Assembly (NCBI GenBank): GCA_964017065.1
Contig: OZ024785.1
Coordinates: 9,069,086-9,133,085 of the forward strand
DNA length: 64,000 nt
Source of the DNA: Haliclona indistincta
Lineage: Eukaryota; Porifera; Demospongiae; Haplosclerida; Chalinidae
Direction of reading: 5' to 3'
Part shown: piece by piece, positions 23,889 through 35,425 of the stretch
Layout of the letters: the number at the start of each line of letters is the position of its first letter
Position numbering within the stretch: position 1 is the stretch's first letter
Translations under genes and position numbers: made by a program
The notes under the pieces: generated by a model
What the model was told of the DNA's origin: nothing
What the model saw: the letters and a program-made list of their open reading frames with translations, nothing else
Databases searched by the model: none

Positions 23889-25358
23889 ACAAGAAAATAA
23901 AAAGATTTCTAACGAAATCAAAAGGATGTAGGGATAAAGAAATCTGCTACTGGTCCACAATGTGAACCAACAAGGAGCGAGCATGGAATGGTAACACGAT
24001 TGACTTGCTAACAGACCATAGATCCCTACATCAGTGGCTGTTGTGGCCTGACTATAGCTAGTTTAGCTAGTTGCTGTTGACTGACACCTGACGTGCATTG
24101 AATTGAACTTTTAATTTTGCTTGTGACAAAATATTGATAGTATGTACAGCCACTGATGTAGGGATCTATGGTCTGTTAGCAAGTCAATCGTGTTACCATT
24201 CCATGCTCGCTCCTTGTTGGTTCCCATTGTGGACCAGTAGCAGATTTCTTTATCCCTACATCCTTTTGATTTCGTTAGAAATCTTTTTATTTTCTTGTTT
24301 GTGTCCTTTTTCTTTTTCATTGAGTTTCAAATTTTTGGTGCAGTTCGAATTCGGCAAGATAATGTATCTCTTTGTTTCCACTATTGCTTTGGTTTGCTTT
24401 TGTGATAATTGCTTTTGAACTTGTAGCTCCTAAATACTGAAACTAGCTCATGCATTTATGCGTGCTGCATACGAGCCCCGCCCACTCTGGTTTAGAAATT
24501 TCTGTATGGCTGTGATACTATCTGGCAAGCAGCAGAACGGTGATACTACACGAGCTTACTCGGTGAGCTGTTCTTCGAAGACTCCAGACCAGCGGCGGAT
24601 CCAGGAAAATGAGATCGGGTGGGCCAATGCGCGGCGCGAAGCGCCGACGAAAAATTTTAGCGAATTAATATTCATGAGAGGCGTAAATAATTGACTCTGA
24701 CACGCTTCAACCAAAGTCTATGCTTCAACACGATAGTCGATGCGTAACAGCAAGAGTAAATCTTCTATTATTTACTCTTGGTAACAGCTAGGAGGCTATA
24801 CAGCGCGCTAGTCAGTAGTAAGAACTCCGCTCAGAACGGTTAAGAGTTTTGCACTATAGTTAAAACTTTTTAGCAGGGCTAGTTTGGGTGGGCCAGGCCC
24901 TACCTGGCCCACCCCTGGATCCGCCACTGCTCCAGACGTCAATATGCGCTCTCCATACTAGTTGTGATTGGTCACGTGAGTATTACGTAATCACAATAAT
25001 GGCGTCAAACACTTAGCTGACAACTGTTCGTGATCGTGAACTAGTCAAATTTATATCGTCGTTTCACTAAAAACAATGCTCAAAAGGCACATGCCAGGAG
25101 AATTTCACAACTGTTCGTGGGTGATTTGGTCTCGGCACTGCTCACGTAAAGGTGCTAGGCGAGTGGAAGAAAGAAGAAAACGAAGATGACGAAATTCGAT
25201 TTTCACCGTTTCCAGGTTCATCACTTTATTAAAAATTTCGAGCAATCTCCTTGCTACTGTAAAATGGGGCAACGCCAGATAGCAGATCTAAGTGTCTTTG
25301 GACATATAAAATTCATCACCAGGCGAAATATCAGCGTTTGAACGCTAATACATTGTAT
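23889..25358 (-). mobile_element. Foldback element family E, copy 1 (contains a hAT MITE)
   Basis: Family E has two recognisable ends. One is a foldback of ~150-bp arms, AGATTTCTAACGAAATCAAA ... to CATCAGTGGCTG, a ~105-bp spacer, then the reverse complement (23889-24300 here). The other is a hairpin end near CCCTACATAGGGAG. Between them lie GTTTTGGTCTCGGCACTGC and GAAAACGAAGATGACGAAA. This copy is in reverse orientation, and its hairpin end is fused to copy 2. A 340-bp hAT MITE interrupts it at 24590-24929. Confidence 0.75.
24590..24929. mobile_element. hAT-type MITE with 8-bp target duplication
   Basis: The termini CAGCGGCGGATCCAGG and CCTGGATCCGCCACTG are inverted repeats. The flanks CTCCAGAC (24582-24589) and CTCCAGAC (24930-24937) are an exact 8-bp duplication, the hAT signature. 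A related left end, CAGTGGCGGATCTAGG, is at 60060. Confidence 0.85.
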
Positions 25359-25606
25359 TAGGGAGGCACGGTAGTGCCTCCCTATGTAGGGTTGAACGGG
25401 AAAACAAGATGGCGGCTACATACAATGTATTAGCGTTCAAACGCTGATATTTCGCCTCGTGATGAATTGTATGCGTCAAAAGACACTTAGATCTGCTCAC
25501 TGGCGTTGCCCCATCTTACAGTAGCAAGGAGATTGCTCGAAATTGCTACTAAAGTGACGAACCTGGAAACGGTGAAAATCGACTTTCGTCATCTTCGTTT
25601 TCTTCT

Positions 25607-25661
<55 letters not shown>

Positions 25662-26597
25662 CTCGCCTAGCGCCTTTACGTGATCGGTGCCGAGACCAAA
25701 ACACTCACGAACAGTCGTGAAATTCTCCTGGCAGGTGCCTTTTGAACTTTGTTTTCAGCGAAACGGCGATATAAATTCCGCGATTTCTCGATCGTGATCC
25801 ACTGTCAGCTAAGTGTTAGACGCCATTATTGTGATTGCGCAATACGCACGTGACTAGCGAGCGCACGTGACCAAGCACTAACTTGAGTATCGCCGCGCCG
25901 TATGTATGGAAGACGGAGAACACATATTTGTCTGGAGTCTTCAAAGAACGGAAAGCTCGAATAGGATCACCATTCTGTGCTTGCCAGAACAAACAAGTGT
26001 GGGCGGGGCTCGTATGCACTGCATGTATGCATGCATGCGTAGGCAAGCTGATATGTACAGCATAACAATTATTTTTAGATATCAGTTTAAAATTGTTAAT
26101 AATAAAGAAAAGCCATCAAGAACAGGAAAACTAAACCAATGGTGGAAATAAAGACGGCTCAGTATGTTTATGATATTAAACTGCACTTCACTGAAAAAGA
26201 AAAGAGGACACAAACAAGAAAATTAAAAAGATTTCTATCGAAATCAAAAGGATGTAGGGTTGTGAAATCTACCACTGATCCACAATGTAAACTAACAAGG
26301 AACAAGCATCGAATGGTAACACGATTGACTTGCTAACAGACCATAGATCCCTACATCAGTGGCTGTAAAAATCAATATTGTTTCACAAGCTGAACAGGTG
26401 TCAGTCAACAGCAACTATAGCTGAACTAGCTATAATCAACCACAGCAGCCACTGATGTAGGGATCTATGGTCTGTTAGCAAGTCAATCGTGTTACCATTC
26501 GATGCTTGTTCCTTGTTAGTTTACATTGTGGATCAGTGGTAGATTTCACAACCCTACATCCTTTTGATTTCGATAGAAATCTTTTTAATTTTCTTTG
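25359..26597 (+). mobile_element. Family E, copy 2
   Basis: Starts with the hairpin GGGAGGCACGGTAGTGCCTCCC, then TATGTAGGGTTGAACGGG and CAAGATGGCGGCTACATAC, a CTTT microsatellite (25606-25657), and ends with the foldback arms (about 26225-26368 and 26445-26597). It is head-to-head with copy 1, sharing the hairpin region. Confidence 0.8.
25606..25657. repeat. (CTTT)n microsatellite inside element E2
   Basis: Thirteen or so TTTC units. The same position in other E copies holds shorter or variant pyrimidine tracts (29321-29382; purine on the other strand at 61612-61700), so it expands within the element. Confidence 0.9.
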
Positions 26598-27198
26598 TAG
26601 AGTAAGCCACCAATATTCGGCCACCATCTATTATCGGCCACTCGTTCGTACACTTGCAAATACGCTACACAGATCAAACTTGACCTACGTATAGACACAC
26701 ACTTCCTCTGCCTGCATTGCAAATATGCAGCTCGTAACTGCTTCTTTGTCTACTGTGGAGGCGAAGAAAGTGGGTAGCCGAAAACATCGATGTTCGGCAA
26801 AAGCAATCTATTATCGGCCACCAGTCCTAGTGACTGATAGACGAATAGGGCGGGATTGCAAGTCAGTACTGCAAACACCTTTATCCATCAGCATTACAAC
26901 GAGCTACAATTGAAAAGTTCTCGTCTTGCCGTCCGGGTAATTTTCTCTTCCAAAGACCCCGGGGTCGAGCAATCTATGTTCGGCAACTCATGATATTGTT
27001 TCAGTGCAATTTATGCTCAAAGAAAACACGATTGCGATACAGAAACACGTCGGCTGAGTAGAGCCATCTCATGTCCATCACAATCACCAAAATTCAGTAA
27101 CCCTGCGATCGTCTCTTGATCGCACAAGCTGCAAACAGCCAAAATAGTGGGCATGGCTTCCAAGGAGCAACCCAGTGTTTGTAAAACAAAAAGTAAAC
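26598..27198 (+). repeat. Repeat R, copy 1 (adjacent to gap)
   Basis: From TAGAGTAAGCCACCAATATT to AAAACAAAAAGTAAAC this segment is almost identical to 60758-61358, with only a few substitutions over 600 bp. It contains two copies of TCTATTATCGGCCAC. The fragment is cut by a run of N. No coding function is recognised. Confidence 0.7.
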
Positions 27199-27398
27199 NN
27201 NNNNNNNNNNNNNNNNNNNNNNNNNNNNNNNNNNNNNNNNNNNNNNNNNNNNNNNNNNNNNNNNNNNNNNNNNNNNNNNNNNNNNNNNNNNNNNNNNNNN
27301 NNNNNNNNNNNNNNNNNNNNNNNNNNNNNNNNNNNNNNNNNNNNNNNNNNNNNNNNNNNNNNNNNNNNNNNNNNNNNNNNNNNNNNNNNNNNNNNNNN
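27199..27398. other. Assembly gap (200 N)
   Basis: Exactly 200 unresolved bases, probably a fixed-size placeholder. It follows repeat R, whose other copy also runs into a 200-N gap, so the gap is probably repeat-induced. Confidence 0.98.
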
Positions 27399-27840
27399 AA
27401 GTTATTATGCAAAATTATTATACTACAGACTGAGGTCTGCAAATGTAGTTCTTCCGTGCCCTAGTACATTGTACTAATTCGGAATGTGCCCTATCCTTAT
27501 CTCATTTCACTGACTAAAAAACACATTCTTTATCATACAATTATTTGCTTTACATGTATTATATTATTTTTGCCTTATCATTCATTCTGCATTGCATTCT
27601 TGCTTATTAAAAAACAATTTTCTGGCTGAATGCTAATTGAGTTAGTACCATGCTATGTAGTACATGTATGTTATGTGCACCTGAACATGTGCACATGTGC
27701 ATTATCAATATATTGCTGATAACATATCAGTTATCTAACGCAGCTGTTTTGTTTGTGATGTGTACATCACTTGCTTGTCTTGTGATAATGATTACTCTAA
27801 GACATTAGTAAACTGTTAATTTAGCATGAAAGAATTATTA
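27399..27840 (+). repeat. Continuation of duplicated NIT2-downstream DNA (copy B)
   Basis: Resembles about 3960-4310, most clearly GAATGCTAATTGA, ATGTGCA(C/T)TATCA, AGCGCAGCTG-like and CATTAGTAAACTGTT(A/G)ATTT then TAGCATGA. It resumes at 29049-29080 (ATGTGGGTAAAC) and 30364-30420 (AAAGGACAAAC ... AAACTTGCAT), each break being an E element. Confidence 0.55.
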
Positions 27841-29048
27841 GGGAGACACGGTAGTGTCTCCCTATGTAGGGATGAACGAGAAAACAAGATGGCGGCTACA
27901 TACAATGTATTAGCGTTCAAACGCTGATATTTCGCCTGGTGATAAATTTTATACGTCCAAAGACACTTAGATCTGCTCTCTGGCGTTGCCCCATCTTACA
28001 GTAGCAAGGAGATTGCTCGAAATTGTTACTAAAGTGACGAACCTGGAAACGGTGAAAATCGACTTTCGTCATCTTCGTTTTCTTATTCTTCTTTCTTCCA
28101 CTCGCCTAGCGCCTTTACGCGAGCAGTGTCAAGACCAAAACACCCACGAACAGTCGTGAAATTCTCCTGGCATGTGCCTTTTGAACTTACTTTTTAGCGA
28201 AACGACGATATACATTTGACGAGCTCACGATCACGAACAGTTGTCAGCTAAGTGTTTGACGCCATTATTGTGATTACGTAATACGCACGTGACCAAACAC
28301 ACATGTAGAGTATCGCCATATGGAGAGCGCATATTGGCGTCTGGAGTCTTCGAAGAACAACTCACAGAGTAAGGTCGTGTAGTATCACCGTTCTGCTGCT
28401 TGCCAGATAGTATCACAGCCATACAGAAAATTCTAAACCAGAGTGGGCGGGGCTCGTATGCTGTGCATCCAGGCTGCAGCATGCATGAATGCATGAGCTA
28501 GTTTCACCATTTAGGAGCTACAAGTTAAAAAGCAATTATCAAGAAAAGCAAACCAAACCAATGATGGAAACAAAAAAGAGATACATTATCTTGCCGAATT
28601 CGAACTGCACCAAAAATTTGAAACTCACTGTAAAGGAAAAAAGGACACAAACAAGAAAATAAAAAGATTTCTAACGAAATCAAAAGGATGTAGGGATAAA
28701 GAAATCTGCTACTGGTCCACAATGTAAACCAACAAGGAGCAAGCATGGAATGGTAACACGATTGACTTGCTAACAGACCATAGATCCCTACATCAGTGGC
28801 TGACTACAGCAGTTCTGCTAGTTGCTATTGACTGACACCTGACATGCATTGGTTAGCTTGTGACAAAATAATTATAGTATAGTCAAAATGTTATGTACAG
28901 CCACTGATGTAGGGATCTATGGTCTGTTAGCAAGTCAATCGTGTTACCATTCCATGCTTGCTCCTTGTTGGTTTACATTGTGGACCAGTAGCAGATTTCT
29001 TTATCCCTACATCATTTTGATTTCGTTAGAAATCTTTTTATTTTCTTT
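27841..29048 (+). mobile_element. Family E, copy 3
   Basis: A complete copy: hairpin GGGAGACACGGTAGTGTCTC, the body with CCCATCTTACAGTAGCAAGG, and the terminal foldback (about 28651-28801 and 28900-29045). It is inserted into duplicated DNA; the flanks suggest a TTATTA-like target duplication. Confidence 0.8.
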
Positions 29049-29080
29049 TATTATACAGATGTGGGTAAACTGTTACATTA

Positions 29081-30363
29081 GGAAGACACGGTAGTGTCTC
29101 CCTATGTAGGGATGAACGAGAAAACAAGATGGCGGCTACATACAATGTATTAGCGTTCAAGCGCTGATATTTCGCCTGGTGTTGAATTTTAGACGTCTTT
29201 AGACACTTAGATCTGCTCTCTGGCGTTGCCCCATCTTACAGTAGCAAGGAGATTGCTCGAAATTGTTACTAAAGTGACGAACCTGTAAACGGTGAAAATC
29301 GAGTTTCGTCATCTTCGTTTTCTTCTTTCTTCTTTCTTTCTTCTTTCTTTCTTCTTTCTTTCTTCTTTCTTTCTTCTTTCTTCAACTCGCCTAGCGCCTT
29401 TACGCGAGCAGTGCCGAGACCAAAACATCCACGAACAGTCGTGAAATTCTCCTGGCATGTGCCTTTTGAGCTTTGTTTTTAGCGTAACGGCGATCTAAGT
29501 TCCGCGATTTCTCGATCGTGATCCATTGTCAGCTTAGTGTTAGACGCCATTATTGTGATTGCGCAATACGCACGTGACCAATTAGCAATGGGTAGTGCAC
29601 GTGACCAAGCAGCTAAAGTATCGCTGCGCCATGTGGATGATTGGATCACTATCACGGAGAACACACACCCGGCATTTGTCTGGAGTCTTCGAAAAACGGT
29701 AAGCTCGTGTAGGATCGCCATTCTGCACTTGCCAGATAGTTATAACCGCCGTGTAGATCTACAAGCAAGTGTGGGCGGGGCTCGTATGCGCTGCATGCAT
29801 GCGTAGGCGACTAGGCAGACCTGATACTAGGCAGACCTGATATATGATTTTAGCTACAAGTTTAAGAAAAGCCATCAACAACAGGAATACTAAACTAATG
29901 GTGGAAACAAAGACTTCTCCGTACATGCATGATATTGAACTGCACTTCACTAAAAAGAAAAAAGGACACAAACAAGAAATTAAAAAGATTTCTATCGAAA
30001 TCAAAAGGATGTAGTGATGAAGAAATCTACCACTGGTTCACAATGTAAACCAACAAGGAACAAGCATAGAATGGTAACACGATTGACTTGCTAACAGACC
30101 ATAGATCCCTACATCTGTGGCTGTACATAAGATCAATATTTTGTCACAAGCTGAATTCTATTCAAAGTGTCAGTCAACAGTAAATAGCTTAACTAGCTAT
30201 AGTCTGGCCACATCAGCCACTGATGTAGGGATCTATGGTCTGTTAGCAAGTCAATCGTGTTACCATTCTATGCTTGTTCCTTGTTGGTTTACATTGTGAA
30301 CCAGTGGTAGATTTCTTCATCACTACATCCTTTTGATTTCGATAGAAATCTTTTTAATTTCTT
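29081..30363 (+). mobile_element. Family E, copy 4
   Basis: A complete copy, starting GGAAGACACGGTAGTGTCTC, with a TTTC-rich tract at 29321-29382 and foldback arms at about 29977-30122 and 30213-30360. Only 32 bp of host DNA separates it from copy 3. Confidence 0.8.
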
Positions 30364-30442
30364 GTAAATTAAAGGACAAACATTAAAGTGCAAACTTGCA
30401 TTATTCTTTTGCTGCATGATGCTGTATGCTACTTCTCATTAA

Positions 30443-31588
30443 TACCCGTGCGCAGTATGCGCAAGGGTTAAGCGTTTGTGTCCGTCTGTGTATATATATG
30501 TGTGTGTGTGTGTGTCATCAAAAAACACGCCTGTTTGCGTCTTACCGCTCGAGAATCTCCACGAAAACACTCTCTGCAGCTTCTTCACTGAATTTATAGT
30601 CCTATGAAGACGTTTTCTGTGCTGGCAAGCCTTGTTAGAGCGGCTAATCCATGGGTTTCTAAAGCTATGTGTTCTTGTAAGAGCAATTTACGGCACTGTG
30701 GGTGTGTCACCCAACCTCTTATCCAGTCCTGGCCTGCACTAGCACTCAGTCTCACATGTACCGTACGTCAAAGCCATGGTTAAACTTCTTGAGGCCTATG
30801 ATCATAAGGTATCAGCCTTTCTTGAGGCCTTCTGTGATGTGATCAATTACTGTTTGTCTGTTAGTGCATGTATGGTAGCTATGCTATCATCATTATGCCT
30901 CGGTGGGCGGAGCCACGAGGCATACAGTAGTCGTGCGCGTCTGTCTGTCTGTCTGTCTGTATGTCTGTCCGCTCTAGTTCTGAAAGACGGCGAAGAATCA
31001 GCTGGTGGTAAGTGCAATATCGACACAACACGTTAAGAGCTCGAACTTGATGGTCTTAGATTTTTGAATTAAAGCTTTGTTCGTGAGTTATGGCGTGATT
31101 TGCTTACTTTGTTTACCGTTGCTGGCGATCTGGACTTCTCCGAAGTCGAATGTGTCCATGGTTAACTGGCTAGCAGATTGTAGGTTTGATCTGGACTACA
31201 GGATAGCGTGGCGGGTCCGAACAAAAAGCAGCAAAACCGAAAAAGCTAGCTGCTACAAGCATGACTGCTTTGTGCACGCCCAGCTAACTATTACACTGTG
31301 GTAGCATACTATTGGCTTCTGTTATTTTTGCCAGCTTGTATGACCATTGTACTTTATAAATCTGTTACAATCATCATCTGCTGATGGAGTAGCTGTATGT
31401 AGTTGCTGTGTGTTGACGGTCAAAGCATGTCCAGTGTGCAGTATGCATGCAATTCCACCGAGGCATCTGCACCATGGTGCTTCATTTTATCTGGAGCTGT
31501 CTATGGATTAGCTGTATACGTTGCAGTAATGCTAGTAGTCATGCTGGAGTAGTACTAACTATGTAGTTCTTAGCTCAGTACACGGGTA
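30443..31588 (+). mobile_element. 'TACCCGTGCGC' element, copy 1 (interrupted)
   Basis: The ends TACCCGTGCGCAGTATGCGC and GTACACGGGTA are inverted. The body includes ATCAAAAAACACGCCTGTTT and matches 34921-35425. At 30890 it is split by a 'TATGCCTCGG' element; the body resumes with TCTGGAGCTGTCT at 31489, as in the unbroken copy. Confidence 0.75.
30890..31488 (+). mobile_element. 'TATGCCTCGG' element nested in the preceding element
   Basis: Runs from ATTATGCCTCGGTGGGCGGA to CCACCGAGGCATCTGCACCA plus TGGTGCTTCATT. Comparison with the uninterrupted sequence at 35325-35345 defines both edges within a few bases. Confidence 0.8.
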
Positions 31589-31784
31589 TGTGTTCCATTG
31601 AACTCTTGTTTGATTAATGGATTAATCATGTTACTCTGTCAGCTGACAAATAGCATTTTTTGCTGTACAAACTATGACTTTAATATCACTGATAGTGTTT
31701 TAGAGTGAATTTGTTCAAGGACAATGTAATGATATTCACAATTCTGTTTGTGGATTTGGAGCATTATGGGGGAAATTTTTATGA
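31589..31784. other. No gene seen
   Basis: AT-rich spacer with no recognisable feature. Confidence 0.4.
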
Positions 31785-31897
31785 TTTATATTTAATATTC
31801 TATTTAAGGGTGCAGATTTAATATTCTATTTAAGGGTGCATATTTAATATTCTATTTAAGGGTGCATATTTAATATTCTATTTAAGGGTGCATATTT
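31785..31897 (+). repeat. ~27-bp tandem repeat, about four copies
   Basis: Units of TTTAATATTCTATTTAAGGG followed by TGCATA or TGCAGA. Confidence 0.9.
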
Positions 31898-32464
31898 AAG
31901 CTCATGCATGTATCTGTTAACATAGAAGATCAACCAAAACTATATGTACCCACCTTATAGTGGAACAGAATACGGTAGTAGTATGTGACCCGCTCATGGT
32001 GTATTGGTACTGTATTATAGTGAAACTGCAGTGTCTTTGGAAGTGTTATGAATCCTATGCATGTTTACTCAAGCTCAAGACTTGTTTTGTGTGGATCCTA
32101 GCTGTTTTTAGTTTCTTAGCTGGTTTTCAACATGTGATTCAAGTGTTTTTAAGCAATGTCTGATGTCTCATATAAGCAGTAAACTCTACATGTGTGTGTA
32201 ACCATAGTAACCTGGTAATGCAATTCCTAAGTGGAGTCCAGGATACATACCGTAGTGCTGTTTTTTTTTGCTCATGTTTGAAATTTTCTGATTGGATGCT
32301 AAAATTTGGTATTCTTTATTGTCTAGGTCAATTATGTTGTATCTGCCTACAGCCTCTTCATAATGTGAACTTTGTAGTTCCAGGAGCACATAAAGGAAAT
32401 ATTCAGAACCACATTTCCTTTATGTGCTACTGGTAGTTGTCATTAGCTTAAACCCAAATATTTA
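31898..32464. other. No gene recognised
   Basis: Short overlapping open frames only. A small inverted repeat, GGAGCACATAAAGGAAAT / ATTTCCTTTATGTGCT, is at about 32382-32430. Confidence 0.4.
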
Positions 32465-32694
32465 TGTCATAGCTCTCTGTGGTCTGTATACACTGTAGCA
32501 GCTGGGAGGTAATGTCTTATGAAGTAATGTCATAGCTCTCTGTGGTCTGTATAGCAGCTGGGAGGTAATGTCTTATGAAGTAATTTCATAGCTCTCTGTG
32601 GTCTGTATAGCAGCTGGGAGGTAATGTCTTATGAAGTAATTTCATAGCTCTCTGTGGTCTGTACAGCAGCTGGGAGGTAATGTCTTATGAAGTT
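32465..32694 (+). repeat. ~57-bp tandem repeat, four copies
   Basis: Each unit contains TCATAGCTCTCTGTGGTCTG and CAGCTGGGAGGTAATGTCTT. The first unit is slightly longer (TATACACTG). Confidence 0.9.
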
Positions 32695-32836
32695 GCACTG
32701 GTCTCATGCAAAGCCCATTAGAGCATTATCAAAGGCTCTCAAGAGTATTGAACTAACCCATGCACATTATAGCTTAATGCTTCATGTTTGCAAAAGCATT
32801 GTAGCAATGTTTATCAAAGTTTAATACTTTATGATA

Positions 32837-32973
32837 CAGTGGTTTTATTACTCCTTGCAACAGCCACAAAAGCGTGAAGCGTGATCAATGCCTTGTTTAT
32901 TACATTGCGTGATTCAGATTGAACACGGTTGACGCTTTTAGATTGCAAGAAGTAGTGAAACCGCTGTATCTGC
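32837..32973. mobile_element. Short MITE, copy 1
   Basis: TACAGTGGTTTTATTACTCC at one end and GTAGTGAAACCGCTGTA at the other. The 137-bp body is the approximate reverse complement of the element at 33056-33215. Confidence 0.7.
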
Positions 32974-33055
32974 ATTAAAATGATGTACACACAATGTTTT
33001 AAAATGGTTTAAAATTATTTTGTAGCTAACATTCTAGAAATTGAGGCATAAGTAA

Positions 33056-33215
33056 TACAGTGGTTTCACTACTTCTTGCAATCTAAAAGCGTCAACCGTA
33101 GAGCGTAAATCGTGTTCAATCTGAATCACGCAATGTAATAAACCTTCTAAATAAGGCACAGATCACGCTTTATGCTTTTGTGGCTGTTGCAAGGAGTAGT
33201 GAAACCGCTGTATCC
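33056..33215. mobile_element. Short MITE, copy 2 (inverted relative to copy 1)
   Basis: TACAGTGGTTTCACTACTTC ... GTAGTGAAACCGCTGTA. The interior matches copy 1 in reverse, with a ~20-bp insertion. Confidence 0.7.
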
Positions 33216-33299
33216 AAATGACACGAATGATGCCTGAGACGGCAAAAGCTTACTAAATTTTTTATGTTTCCATATTAATTTTGTCTTGCATTTTTTCTG

Positions 33300-33800
33300 T
33301 CATGAGACAAATTTATGGAGTCTGAGAGATCTCCTGACTCAGGATTTGCACAATAACCGAGTATTAACTACAGTATCAACGATTTCGAGAACAATCAAAT
33401 GAATCAATGTTGATCACCTGGCAGAAATAATAATAGAAATCAATAACATTTTCTAGTGTAGATTAGAAACATCAAGTTCTGTGAGTTACAGTTTTTTAAC
33501 CCTGGTCAGGCTGATATTGATACTGAATCTCTCTTGCTGAATTAATCTAATTATCCTGCTAGAATGTTCTACAAGTTTGTTTATTAACTGCTGCTTTAGT
33601 CTGTTAGGAGTTACTTTACGTAGTGTGGGAGTAATGTTTGAGATGCCTAATAAACTATTTATTGCTTATTACTGAGTGATTATCAAACAATTTAGCCTCT
33701 TATCCTAACAGGATCTAAATCGGGGTTCACTCCTTGTAAAAGGGGTGTAACATAAGGTGAGCTAGCCCCACCCTTGCAATTTGCAATGCATGGACTTTTT
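33300..33800 (+). pseudogene. Decayed NIT2-locus duplicate (exon 5 and 6 regions), copy C
   Basis: GAGTCTGAGAGATCTCCTGA then CTCAGGA at about 33318 matches exon 5 of the 5' gene (GAATCTGAGACACTATCTCC then TGGCTCAGGA). TTCTACAAGTTTGTTTATTA at 33565 and TTAGGAGTTACT at 33605 match exon 6, in the same order and with similar spacing. It is beyond translation. The downstream portion also matches copy B at 23.5-23.6 kb. Confidence 0.5.
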
Positions 33801-33829
33801 GATCTGTTTGATGACAATGCATCTATTAT

Positions 33830-34056
33830 CGCTTTCACACTACGCGCTAGAATGGAACCGAATCAGGCCGGCCCGGTTGCAAATCTCTGACAGTATGAAC
33901 GCAACTGAACTGAGCTACAACGGAACTGAACTGCTCCATCGCGGCACCCCAACCATAGGTGGGCCACTTCCAGCACGGTTCGGTTGTGTCGGAACTTTGA
34001 TCATAAAGTGTGGCACGGTTCGGTTCGGCCCGGTTCCAACGTGCAGTGTGAATGGG
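33830..34056. mobile_element. GC-rich MITE
   Basis: The ends CTTTCACACTACGCG and CGTGCAGTGTGAATGG are roughly inverted, and the inner CCGGTTCC/GGAACCG motifs repeat several times (GGTTCGG units). It is distinctly GC-rich against AT-rich flanks. Confidence 0.5.
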
Positions 34057-34920
34057 GTATAATTTTTATGTTCCCTAAGAAGTTATGCTAATAATTATAA
34101 CAACAGAGTTCGTGATTGCTTTTGATGGCTAATTTATTCCTAGTCCTATTTTTTTAACTAGATGTACTAGATCTACACTAATCATTTACTTATGGATTTG
34201 TTTAGACACATTGTGTGAAGGGGTTACGATTTGGATACTGTACTTCCTCTATTAAACACCCGGGTTTTTCAAGAGGCTTTTTACAGACCTAAAAACAAAA
34301 AACCATGACTTGAACCCACGAGCTAAGCAGGAAATGCGGTATGCTATAATGTTTCATTGTTTTGCTAGTAACCTAATAATTTATTTGGGGTACTGTCCAT
34401 AAGCGCAATGAACTTGTAAACAGAAGTCAGCTATGTCAGAGTCTACACAACTATTAGGGAAACTACAATGCTATTGTTCATTATCTGTAAATTTTGGGTA
34501 AGGTGCATGTAATGCAAGTAGTACTGACAGTGCTTAATTGTTTATTTTGTCTAGCAACAGCAAATAGAATTATAGCTAGTGCTGTAAACACATTGCATAC
34601 CAGTAAGTATAGCATGAAATAAATTTGAAGGGCCAACTTCTTTGGTGTGGCGCAATTGGAGTTAATTACCTCCAATAAGGAGGAATCCTCGCTTCTTTAA
34701 ATGCACCATCTGTTGTTGACTGTACAATATCAGTATAGCTACAACTTACCACACACAGGGGATGCAGTACATGTTAGTGGAACCAATCTAATTGAGACCC
34801 ACACAGGGTGTCTAGTTAGATCTTGTAGCTATTATATACATGGTGGATGCATTAGTGACTAATGCACACACTTGTTTTGGGATCACATGTCTAGTGTCTG
34901 GTTTTGTCCTGACTAGTCAT
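34057..34920. other. No gene seen
   Basis: AT-rich sequence without coding potential. A tRNA-box-B-like string (GGGTTCAAGTC, minus strand, about 34310) has no matching stem structure. Confidence 0.4.
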
Positions 34921-35425
34921 TACCCGTGCGCAGTATGCGGGAGGGTTATGCGTTTGTGTCCATCTGTGTGCGTATATGTGTGTGTGTGTGTCGTCAAAAA
35001 ACACGCCTGTTTGCGTCTTACCGCTCGAAACTCTACACGAAAACACTCTCTGCAGCTTCTTCACTGAATTTATAGTCCTTTGAAGACGTTTTCTGTGCTG
35101 GCAAGCCTTGCTCAAGCGGTTAATCCATGGCTTTCTAAAGCTATGTGTCCTTGTAAGAGCACTTTGCAGTATTGTGGGTGTGTCACCCAACCTCCTATCC
35201 ATATGGCCTGTCGATGTCCTCACTCAGTCTCACATGTACCGTACGTCAGAGCATAGCTTCTTGAGGCCTCAGTCTTTCTTGAGGCCTTCTGTGATGTGCC
35301 AATCAACTGTTAGTGCATGTATGCTATCATCTATTTTTCTGGAGCTGTCTGTGGGCTAGCTGTAACGTGCATGTTGCAGTAATGCCTGAGTAGTCATGTT
35401 TAGCTCCTAGCTCAGCGCACGGGTA
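34921..35425 (+). mobile_element. 'TACCCGTGCGC' element, copy 2 (uninterrupted)
   Basis: TACCCGTGCGCAGTATGCGG at the left and GCGCACGGGTA at the right. It contains a (TG)n stretch and AAAAAACACGCCTGTTTGCG. It shows the pre-insertion state of the copy at 30443-31588. Confidence 0.75.

Noticed and set aside
24134..24418. Recurrent frame SQSCYHSMLAPCWF...LLISLEIFLF in several places
   Set aside because: It is the translation of the E-family foldback arm, present in all copies in either orientation, with no sign of protein selection.
27017..27477. Frames containing long runs of X
   Set aside because: They span the 200-N gap and are meaningless; the same applies to 61178-61810.
31785..32694. Regularly spaced repeats resembling a CRISPR array
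   Set aside because: Units are contiguous tandem copies without unique spacers, and the window is eukaryotic.
34300..34360. tRNA-like B box GGTTCAAGTC on the minus strand
   Set aside because: No T-stem, D-arm or acceptor pairing could be drawn.
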